This document shows positions 21,957 through 33,900 of a stretch of 64,000 nt of DNA, one piece after another. Location: assembly GCA_949825065.1 (NCBI GenBank), contig OX463848.1, forward strand, positions 43,762,393 through 43,826,392, given 5' to 3'. The first letter of the stretch is position 1, and each line of letters begins with the position of its first letter. Both the position numbers and the translations under genes were made by a program. The notes below the pieces were generated by a model. That model was not told where the DNA came from. It saw only the letters and a list, made by a program, of their open reading frames with translations, and did no database searches. Origin of the DNA: Odontocerum albicorne. Taxonomy: Eukaryota; Arthropoda; Insecta; Trichoptera; Odontoceridae.

Positions 21957-24900
21957 CTGCGCGTGCATAGCAAATGTTATTCTTGAGTTTTTTTTTATTT
22001 AACAGAACATTTGATCAATTACATAAATCACAAAATTGTGTCGATAGGAAAGTGAGAAAGGAAACGTAAATATGAGTGAACGATGAAAGATTGGAGCAAG
22101 TTGAGAAATTCTACTGCTGAGGTAGTATTTAGTCAGATGATGGAACAGTGCGAGAAATTCTACTATTAAGGGAGTATTTACTCAGATGATGGAAGAGTTC
22201 GAGAAATTCTACTATTAAAGTAGTATTTACTCTGATGATGGAAGAGTTCGAGAAATTCTACTATTAAGGTAGTATTTACTCTGATGATGGAAGAATTCGA
22301 GAAATTCTACTATTAAGGTACAATAGTATTTACTCAGATGATGGAAAAGTTCGAAATATTCTACTATTAAGGTATTGTAGTATTTACTCTGATGATGGAA
22401 GAGGTCGAGAAACTCTACTATTAAGGTAGTATTTACTCAGATGATGGAAGAGTTCGAGAAATTCTAGTATTAAGGTAGTATTTACTCTGATGATGGAAGA
22501 GTTCGAGAAATTCTACTATTAAGGTAGTATTTACTCTGATGATGGAAGAGTTCGAGAAATTATACTATTAAGGTAGTATTTACTCTGATGATGGAAGAGT
22601 TCGAGAAATTCTACTATTAAGGTAGTATTTACTCTGATGATGGAAGAATTCGAGAAATTCTACTATTAAGGTACAATAGTATTTACTCAGATGATGGAAA
22701 AGTTCGAAATATTCTACTATTAAGGTATTGTAGTATTTACTCTGATGATGGAAGAGGTCGAGAAATTCTACTATTAAGGTAGTATTTACTCTGATGATGG
22801 AATAGTTCGAGAAATTCTACTATTAAGGTAGTATTTAGTCAGATAATCGAACAATGCATTATATATATTATTAATCTGTCAATAAAAGTGCATTTTAGTT
22901 CCGAATTAGAGCACCCTTGAGGAGAGTTCATTCTCTAAATGGCACTATATAAATTTTAATTAATATGTTGTTTATAGTTAAGGCATTAACGTTGTGGAGG
23001 TTTAAAGACATTGTAATTTATTTTTAACAAACACTGTTTATTCCACTTTTTTGTGACGGTATAACCCTACCGGTTTCAAGGCTTTCACCTCATCTTCAGG
23101 GGAGCTTGTTTGCGCTCCCCTGAAGATGAGGTGAAAGCCTTGAAACCGGTAGGGTTATACCGTCACAAAAAAGTGGAATAAACAGTGTTTGTTAAAAATA
23201 AATTACAAAATTTTAATTAAATTATTATTATGAAGAATGTACACAAAATAAATATACAACTAAAATATGGGCGGAAGATGTAATAGAGGAAGAAAGAAGG
23301 AAGTAGTATTAAATGATATTTTGAAATAAGAAAATTGAATTGCGTGTGGTGATAGGAAACAAATTCGATGGGACCCTTAAACATACATACTCGAACTGGT
23401 CCACAGATGGCAAAAGATGATAGTCCATAATAATATTTTTGTATCAATTTAAATCATGGAGAAAGAAAAATACTGCAAAGATCCGAATAAATGTTGTAGA
23501 GATGCGTGCACTGAGAAGAATACATGGGGTTGCAATGTATGGTAGGGTATGGAATGAAGTGATAAGGGATGAATGTAAACTTAAGGCTGATAAGAACATT
23601 TTATTTATTTATTATTCATTTACACAAAATTGACTTTCACCATTGTTGACGCGCTTCAAAATGTACATAAAAACACTTTGCATCGTCCTTCAGTGACGGG
23701 GTGTATTTTTACTGGTTTTCTATCATACTTTTTTCCAATCTCCTATCCTTCTCCTAGCTATCGATTACTTTGCTAATTTTTAAGGACGAACAGTTAAATT
23801 ACGTTGCTTGTTTTTTTTTCATCATAAATAATGTAAATCTGTTGTTTATAGTTAAGGCATTAACGTTGTGGAGGTTTAAAGACATTGTAATTTATTTTTA
23901 ACAAACACTGTTTATTCCACTTTTTTGTGACGGTATAACCCTACCGGTTTCAAGGCTTTCACCTCATCTTCAGGGGAGCGCAAACAAGACTTAATGCTGT
24001 TCGAACTGGTACCGATATAGACACTTCAACGGTTGGAGGCTGGGGGGTGAAGAAGGCTAGGGATAATTTCGGCCAAGAGCGGGGAGATTTTGGGGAAATA
24101 ACTGTTCAACAGATGCTCCGATCGGTATACTGACTTAGAAATTTCTAGGGCCTCTAATCTGTACTTAGCAACTTAGCAACAGTGGTGTGTATAAACTTTT
24201 ATGTGCTGACTGTGATAATTTCTATATAGGAAAGACAGGAAGATCTTTTGAAAAGAGATTTCGTGAACACCAATCTGCCTTAACAAATCCTCTAATTTAT
24301 TCTGAAATGGCTAATCATTGTCACCGTGAGAATCATACTTTTTCTATCGATGATGCCAAATTCTTACATACTAGCGGCAACGGAAATAAATTGGACAGAT
24401 TAGAGGCCCTAGAAATTTCTAAGTCAGTATACCGATCGGAGCATCTGTTGAACAGTTAATTCCCCAAAATCTCCCCGCTCTTGGCCGAAATTATCCCTAG
24501 CCTTCCTCACCCCCCAGCCTCCAACCGTTGAAGTGTCTATATTGGTACCAGTTCGAACAGCATTTAGTCTTGTTTGCGCTCCCCTGAAGATGAGGTGAAA
24601 GCCTTGAAACCGGTAGGGTTATACCGTCACAAAAAAGTGGAATAAACAGTGTTTGTTAAAAATAAATTACAATAATGTAAATCCCCAAACTTTCTTTCAA
24701 AACTTTGTAAAACAAATAAATGGTTGGTTGGAAGATATAACCCCTAAACAATAAACCCGCTATGTTGTTTACTTTACAAAATAAATTTAATAAATTGTTG
24801 TTTCAAATGCTTCGCCAGACGCGCAAACACTGAATAATATTTATTTTTTTATAGATAGCACAGGAAACCAAACGCAATTTTAAAAGCTGATTCTTTTGGT

Positions 24901-27900
24901 TGGGGGCGAATATTTCAAGAATTAAGAAACAGACTACCCAATGCTGATCATCTCTTTGAAGGAAGAGTTCTTTTGGACAGCAAGCCAAGGGTCCACCACC
25001 TGCAGATATTGGATCTCCTGCAGCCCACATTTCTCGTTCTCTTGAAACATCTCTTCCACCAGCTTGTAACCTACGCCTATTTCCATGTGGAAAGCAAAAA
25101 GACCCTAAAAAATAAAGTTTATTCATATATTGTTTATAGTTAAGGCAGAATTGGTATCAAATACAGAGATAGGCGTATAATCCAGACGCTATACAAGAAT
25201 GAGGCCGCTATAATCAGATGTGACGAGGACACAAAGGAAGCCAATATAAGACAAGGGGTAAGGCAGGGATGCTCTCTGTCACCTGTTTTTTTTAACGCCT
25301 ATATACAGAGCGCGATTGACGACTTGAGAGAGAGAATGAGTCACAGAGAAGGTGTAAAGATACACGGGCAAAAGGTGGATATGATAAGGTTCGCTGACGA
25401 TATTGCTATGGTTGCTGAAAGTGAAGAGGAACTACAAGAGGCCTTAACAACTAAGGAAAGCATTCTTCAAAATAACTACAGTATGAAGATACATAAAGAC
25501 AAAACAAAGCTGCTGACTGTAGGCCGAGCGCAACACCAGATGAGAATAGTGATGTCAGGTAAACCACTTAAGAACACCGAGGAGTTTGTCTACCTCGGGA
25601 GCAAAATAACATGGGACGGTCGGTCCAAGAGCGAGGTCGACAGCCGTATACATCAGACTAGACTTGCATTTAATAAAAGGTCGAAAATAATAGAATCAAA
25701 TAATATAGACCTAAAACTGAGAATACTCCTCATCAAGACCTATGTATGGAGTATCTTGATGTACGGCTGCGAGACATGGTGCCTATCCGAAAGAGATAGA
25801 CGAAGACTAGAGGCTTTTGAGATGTGGTCCTATAGAAGACTATTAGGAATTTCCTGGAGAGACCGCATCACAAATGAAGAGGTTCTCCAACGAATCGAAG
25901 GAGGAAGGCACCTGCTCAGGATCCTGTCCGAAAGGCGTGCAAGATAGATCAGTCATATAATACGACAAGAGGGCCTCTTGCATGCCATAATGGAGGGTAT
26001 GACCGAGGGGACAAACTCTAGGGGACGCCCACGCCGAGAGTACCTGGAGGACCTGTTGGTGGACGTGCGCTGCTCAACATATACAGATTTAAAAAGAGCC
26101 GCACAGGACAGGGGGGAATGGAGGAGAAGAGTTGAAATTGCTGCAAACCAGTCTTAGGACTGCAACCACGGAGAGAGAGAGAGTTAAGGCATTAACGCTG
26201 TGGAGGTTTAAAGACATTGTAATTTGTTTTATCAAACACTGTTTATTTCACTTTTTGTAACGGTATAACCCTACCGGTGTCAAGGTTTTTACCTCCTCTT
26301 CAGGAGAACACAAACAAAACTTGTTTGTGCACCCCTGAAGATGAGTTGAAAGCCTTGAAACCGGTAGGGTTATACCGTTACAAAAAGTGTAATAAACAGT
26401 GATTGATAAAACAAATTACAATAAAATTATAGTGTTTTAGTACCAACTTTGATGTATGGAAGAGACACGTGAACGTGGGACGAGACTGAAAAGAACTAAA
26501 AAATGTTATAGAAACACGTGCACTAAGAAGAATGCATGGGGTGACAGTGTATGACTGAACACGGAATGAAGTGATTAAGGATGATTGGAAACTTGATGTG
26601 TTGAGGAAGATAAAAATTGCACTTTAAGATTGTTTGGACATGTAGAACATGAATAAAAAAAGACTAACAATACAAATATAGATTGATAATGTGAGTTGAA
26701 TGCGTGGTAGAGGAAGGCCGAGGAAAGTATGGTTGGATCATTGTATGATATTTTGAAAGAAGTTATTGTAAAAAGTCTTGAAATGTGGTGAAAAAGTGGT
26801 GAAAGCCTTGAAACCGGTAGGGTTATACCGTTACAAAAAGTTGAATAAACAGTGTTTGATAAAACAAATTACAATGTTTCTTCCATGATACAATATCAGC
26901 ATTTATTTTTTTATTTTCAAAGAGGAACTGCTACTGAAGGTCATAAATACCCAAGAGCAGCTAAGGTCCTTACTAAGTCCATCTTCGTGGATGACATCCT
27001 AACTGGTGATGACTCTGTCGTAGAGGCTCAAGCGCTGCAGAGAGAACTGATTGAGTTACTTACCCTAGGAGGTTTTCAGCTCAGCAAGTGGACATCAAAC
27101 ACACCAAAACTTCTTGATGGTTTCCCAGATGATCAGTGTGATCTACCTAAGGACTTTGACATCAGCCCAGATTCTCCCACCATTAAGGTCTTAGGGATAC
27201 AGTGGATTCCTCAAACTGACGAGTTCACTTACCGCATCACTTTGCCCCCTATGGAAAAGGTCACAAAACGATCTATCCTCAGCACAATAGCCTCACTTTA
27301 TGACCCAAATGGATGGGTTACCCCTGTCATATTCCGCTCAAAACTCCTTCTCCAGAAATTGTGGACCCTGAACCTTGAATGGGATGAACCCACTCCCAAA
27401 GAAGTTCAGATGGAGTGGCAAGACATCTCAAATGATCTTCCTCAGCTCTCAGCTCTACGCCTCCCAAGACATATTTGTCAACACAAGCCCAATTCCGTTT
27501 ACTCACTGCACGGCTTCGCAGACGCTTCAGAAGCTGGTTATGCTGCCGTCGTTTATCTTCATGAAACCAATGTCGATGGTCATGTAAATGTCCACCTCAT
27601 TGCTGCAAGGTCCAAGGTCGCCCCGATTAAGAACCGTCTCACTATACCAAAACTTGAACTCTCAGCAGCCCTCCTCTTATCTCAGCTCATGACTAGAGTC
27701 TCAACTCAGCTATCAGCCCACATCCAATTAAAGCATCACATATGCTGGTCAGATAGTACCATAGTACTGGCTTGGCTCAGCACACCACCACATCGCCTAC
27801 AAGTATTTGAGGCTAACCGAGTCACAAACATCACCTCCAATTCATGCAACCTGGTGTGGAAGCATGTCCCTTCAGCCCTTAACCCTGCAGATTGTGCTAG

Positions 27901-30900
27901 CAGAGGAATGTCAGCTCAATCCCTATCTGTACACGATTTATGGTGGTCCACCAGCTGGCTCAAAGAACCGCCAAATACATGGCCCACTATGCCTCCAGCC
28001 CTAGGACGCCATGCCTTACCCGGACTTAAGGCCAGGAAGGTAACAGCTCACATAGCAGTGCCGGACCTGAATACTGATCTGCTCACACGTTTCAGCTCAT
28101 TAGATAAGCTTGTGGGAGTGACAGGCTACATTAAACGTTTCATCGACAACTATCGGAAAACCAAGACTGCACGATGCATTGGTCCCTTGACAGTCTGTGA
28201 ACGCAAGGAAGCTCTTCTATTTTGGGTCCGTTCTGTACAACAGAATGTATTCGCCCAAGACATCCACCGACTCCAAACTAAGGGGGATTGCACGATCAGA
28301 CTAAAGCGACTCTCACCATTCTTGAAAGAGAATCTTTTGAGAGTCGGTGGTCGTCTCTCTCACGCTCCACTCAGATACGACGCTCAACACCCGCTCATTC
28401 TCCCGAGCTCTAGCCCACTCGTAGATCTCATAATTGATCACTACCACAAAATACACTGCCATCCTGGTGCCGACACACTACATGCACTCTTACGCCAGCA
28501 ATACTGGATACTATCAGCACGCCGTGTCATCAGGCATCGTGTATACAAATGTATCCGATGTTTTCGTTGTCGCGCTCAGCCCAAGGCTCCATATATGGCC
28601 GACCTTCCCACAGATCGAGTTACACCACAGCCGGTGTTCTCTCAAGTCTCTACGGATTTTGCTGGCCCTTTTCTTATTAAATCCAGCACTTTGAGAAGCG
28701 CAAGGCTTTTGAAGGCGTACTTTTGTATCTTTGTGTGCCTCTCCACAAAGGCGGTTCACCTGGAGCCAGTCTCCTCACTCAGCACGGACGCGTTTTTCGC
28801 AGCACTACAACGGTTTGTCTCCCGTCGCGGTGTGCCTGTTCTCATCCGTTCCGATTGTGGCACAAATTATGTAGGTGCTAGGAATCAGCTCATTGAAGTG
28901 CAAAGGTTTCTTTCTTCCAATGATGATAAAATCACCCACAAACTCACTACTCGGCACATCACGTGGTTACTCAACCCACCTTCAGCTCCATCATTTGGCG
29001 GTCTCCATGAAACCGCGGTAAAATCCACCAAACAGTTACTTTACCGAATCATAGGTGATCAGCACTTAACATTTGAGGAATTTGCTACACTTTTAACGCG
29101 AATCGAGGCTGTCCTTAACTCCAGACCCCTCTGCCCTCTCTCCTCTGATCCCTCAGACTTTGAACCCCTTACAGCTGGCCACTTCCTCACGGGCCGCCCA
29201 CTAACTGCCTTGCCCGAAACATCCTTCGATGATAGGCCCTTGACTACCCTCAGACGATTTCGGCTCATACAAGCCATCTCTCAGCGATTTTGGTCCCTGT
29301 GGACTCAATCCTATCTCCACACCCTTCAAACCCGCTCTAAATGGCTTTCACCATCCTCCCCTCCTCAAATCGGAGAGCTCGTCCTAATAAAGGAGGACAA
29401 CTTGCCGGCACTGAAATGGCGACTTGGACGCATCACCCGCACCATACCCGGCAAAGATGGAGTGCCACGTGTTGTGGATCTGGATACAACCAGTGGACAA
29501 TTGAGAAGGCCGGTTTCAAAGCTAGCCCGGTTCCCGTTGGAGGTCCTCCCGGCCCCCCAGGATGTTCACGCCAAAACCGGCGTGACGTAAAATCAGCTCA
29601 GATCCACGCGGGCGGAACGTGACCGTGATGTGGGGATAGACCAGATGGCCGTCCACGCGCGCCGGCGTGTGTCATCCCCGAGACAGTCAGTCGCCATCCA
29701 CGCGTGTCGGGAGTGTCATCGGCCCGGACGAGTGTACAGTACAATTAAAAGGTGACGATTTCTCACGTGACTCGAATTGGTGTATTTATGTACTCATATA
29801 CGTGCAGTTGAAATTTACTATATGTGGGCCAGTACCCAGTGCTTATAGGATCAACCCAAACATTGTGATAAATTAAGTGTGGTGTACATACGTCAACCTT
29901 TTAGCTCGAAACGACTTCCGCGCCATCACCACTAAACCTGTAAGTACCATTTCCTTTCCCATCGTGTATTGGGTTTGGCGTAAGCCAAACCATTTGTGGT
30001 CCACATATAGTAAATTTCAACTGCACGTATATGAGTACATAAATACACCAATTCGAGTCACGTGAGAAATCGTCACCTTTTAATTGTACTGTACACTCGT
30101 CCAGGCCGATGACACTCCCGACACGCGTGGATGGCGACTGACTGTCTCGGGGATGACACACGCCGGCGCGCGTGGACGGCCATCTGGTCTATCCCCACAT
30201 CACGGTCACGTTCCGCCCGCGTGGATCTGAGCTGATTTTACGTCACGCCGGTTTTGGCGTGAACAGCTACCTTGATCAAAAAGTTTTAGGACTTTATTCA
30301 TAAAATCTAAAATACAAGTTTATTCATCAAAATCGATATGGTCCCCTTCAAAGCACTCCCCATCGACTGCAACGCACTTACGCCAGCGCTTGATCCAATC
30401 CTCGAAACACCGCTGGTACTCAATTTTTGGTATGTCCATCAGAGCCATCTTCGATTTTTTCATGCGGGTGCTGTAACGCGTTCCGCGAAGCGGTTTTTAA
30501 GTTGGTTGAACAGGAAAAAGTCGCAGGAAGCCAGATCAGGTGAATTTGAAGGCTGCTGGATAGTAATCGTGTTGTTTTTGGTCAAAAACTCATGGAAATC
30601 ATGTCTTTCGCGATTTCAACGCGGTCCTTTTTTTTGCATGAAATTGAGGTCTTTCGGCACCTGTTCTGCAGCAACACGTCTGAGGCCCAAATCACTAATT
30701 AAATTTCTTGAGCGGATCCATAAGCGATGTTCAAGTCCTCTGCCAGCTCTTTGATGGTCAATTTGCGGTTTTCAGCCAACATTTCTTTGATTTTATCGAT
30801 GTTTTCGTCGGTTTTCGACTGCAACTGCGTTTGTCATTCTCGACCAACTCACGACTACTTCTGAAACGTTTGTGCCACCGAAAAACACTTCTCCAACATT

Positions 30901-33900
30901 TTCAAGGTCTGCGGACCGTTAAATCCGTTTTTCACAAAAAATTTAATGCAAACTCGTTGATGCACAGTTGATGTCATTTTTAAAACTTGTAAAAAATCGA
31001 AAACACGCACAAAGGTAGATGTACTCAGTACAGCGTAACTTTTACAAATGTCAAGCTTTGACGCTGAAATTTGGAGGGAAGTGTGAATGATAGATGTGGT
31101 AACCTAACAAAAAAAAAGAATTCCAATCGGGTGACTGACAGCGCCACACGGTGGACGGTCCTAAAACTTTTTGATCAAGGTAGTATGTGTCTTCGCTAGT
31201 TCTTAAATTCTCCTACTGTGCGCTATCACGCAGAAAGCTAATGTAAAATAGCTATGGTATTGAGCCCGCGTTTAATATTTCACAGCTTTTTGGTTTAAAA
31301 AGTATGCAGCGCTATTTTCGCCACTAAATAGAGATGATAAAATACAAAAAAGAGTAGCTTACATATTATTCTTTCTTCCTCCTAAATTATTTATTTAATT
31401 GACGACACAACAGTGTCTTTTATATACAAATCAACATATGACAAGTTATACAAGTACTTAAAATTATTGACAAAAAATACACAACTTTGTCTTAAACTAA
31501 CATGTACAGGAGATACAAAAAGCAGTAATAATAATAAATTACAAAGTCATTGTGTAAAATTATGTAACATTAATATGTATATTTAAGTTCAATATATGTA
31601 TGTACATCACAAAATATTACCAAATTTTACCAAGTAGACTTACGTAATTGTCAAAGACTTGTTTTATAGTGGTAAAGAACTTAGATTTGTTTTTTAGTGG
31701 AACAACGCTTACATAGAACAAGAAGAATTGGATTTTTTGAGAATTTTATGGATAGATCTTGAGATATAGAAAAAACATGGGCTCACTTTTAGAACGAGAT
31801 GCAAGTTGCTTTGCAGAATCGAAACCTTCCACATGTTGATGCAGGGTTACTCAACTACAGAGGCAAAGTGTTGTCCTGAGATCTATAGTTGGCTATCAGG
31901 ATAGTCTCCCTTAAGATGTTGAGTCCCAGGTATCCTTCAATATTTTTGGAAGCCTTCCTCGAGGACGACGTCAAGGAGGTGTTCCATATATTAATATGTA
32001 GAGAACTTCAACGCTTTCCTTTTTTTTTTTCAAATGATATCACCAGTGTCTAATGCCAGTGTATGATCCTCCACGACAGCCGTCCAGAGGAAGACCAAAG
32101 AACTCCTGGATGGCTCAATGCTCCAAAATTCTGCAGAGAAACGGCCTAGATGAAAGCGACAACCAGAACCGAAGAATATACAGGCAGAGAACGAGAAGAG
32201 CCGACCCCAACAGCCTACTTAGGCAATGAGTTGGAACAGTGCCAGGAAGAAGAAAAAGAAGATCGACAGTGTCTTATGCAATTTTTATATCATCTCACAG
32301 CATCTTTTACTTCACACATGCCTCGTACACGAGAGCTTTTTGTTCTTTCTCTAATTGTTTTTCTAGAGGTTTCCATTTCATTCATCGTGAGCTAATATTA
32401 TTAACTACAGATAAATATGAATTTTGATTAACCACTAATAACAAAGACTGTACCAGTCGAGCAGTGAATCCACCTATAGTTCGGAAATTCTAGGATGAGT
32501 CCTGTGACAACTCACAAATTTGCCCCAATACAACCTTGTAACGATGTTCAGTAATTTTAATTATTTTATCAACTTTAATATAAGCCTCAATTCTAATAAA
32601 AGTTATTTAGGTAAATACATTACATAAGGTTGTATTGGGGCAAATTTGTGAAGTATTACAGGACTCATCCTAGAATTTCCGAACTATAGAACTGAGCGAA
32701 TTCACATGCTTAGCTCAAAAGGATATTCTACTCGAGAAATTTGAAAAAATCGTTTTTTTTTTATTTTGACATATTCTGAAAGTTTAGATCTTTAAGAATA
32801 TGTTCTCAAAAGTAAATTTAAAAATTCTCAATATTTACGAAGTTATAGCTATAAATGGGGCAGCAGTTACGCCGCACCGGTATGACTCGGACAATAATCT
32901 CAAAACTTTAAACGCGTTTTTCTCGAAACTACTTTTTTTGACCTGGTCGACATAAAATCTCAAGTTCTATCCAACCGATTGCCTTCAAATTTGGTATGAA
33001 ACTTTGATAGATATCTCTCTATCGTATTGTATAGGAAAAATCAAAACATTTTTTTTTTTTTTTTTTTTTCTGACAGCCGCCATTTTACGAATTGTTTTTT
33101 TTTGGTACCAACTATAACAACATTATTTTATATCAAGAAACTGTGTATTATTTTGCTTTTAAATTTATAAAAAGGTTCCAATCATGTCGACCAGCTCACC
33201 TCCTTTTTTTACAAGATATAACAGCTGATAACATCTTGAATTTTCATTTTTTTTTTTTTTTTCTAAATTTTTTTTGTACATTCTCGAATCATCAATAAAC
33301 AAACAGTAAAAAAATTAATACGAAAAATATTTTTTGTTTTTTTTTTTATTTTGTCTGTAAAAACGCCCGAAATTCACGCCTCGAGAGTAGAATATCCCCT
33401 TAAATGCTTATCGTTAGACCATCTTATATAATAAATTTACTGTTATTGTATTTAAGTGAAAATATGTGACCCAAGTCTAAAGATGGAAGGTGTTCAAAAA
33501 TCTTAATTCTTACCTTCCGAAGTTTCCGAACACCCTCCTCAAGAGAAATAAACTTGGCTGTTTCTCCGGGTGGAGCTACTTTCTTGGTGTAAATCGCTTT
33601 CCTTACGGGCTCACTCGCGGTCTAAACAAATTAACATGAATTTATATATGCATCCACAATGGTAGAACAAATTGTATTTGTTCTAAGAAGTTTAATGTTG
33701 CTTAAGATGTTCGACAAGGATACATATTGTCACCTCAGCTATTCAACATCTAGGGGAATAATATATAATGCGGAATGAATATATGTTATGTTTTTTATAG
33801 TTTAAGGCATTAAAGTTGTGGAGGTTTAAAGAGATTGTAATTTATTTTTATCAAACACTATCAAGGTTTGTCCCTAAGAGACAAAATAAGAAGCTCACGC

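Noticed and set aside
22095..22850. CRISPR-like array
   Set aside because: Units are contiguous without unique spacers, in a eukaryotic intron.
26852..26934. N-terminal 25 residues of the BEL frame as part of pol
   Set aside because: They come from Penelope-like sequence before the BEL homology starts.
30338..30971. Plus-strand frames of 138 and 87 residues
   Set aside because: Antisense of a decayed mariner transposase on the minus strand.
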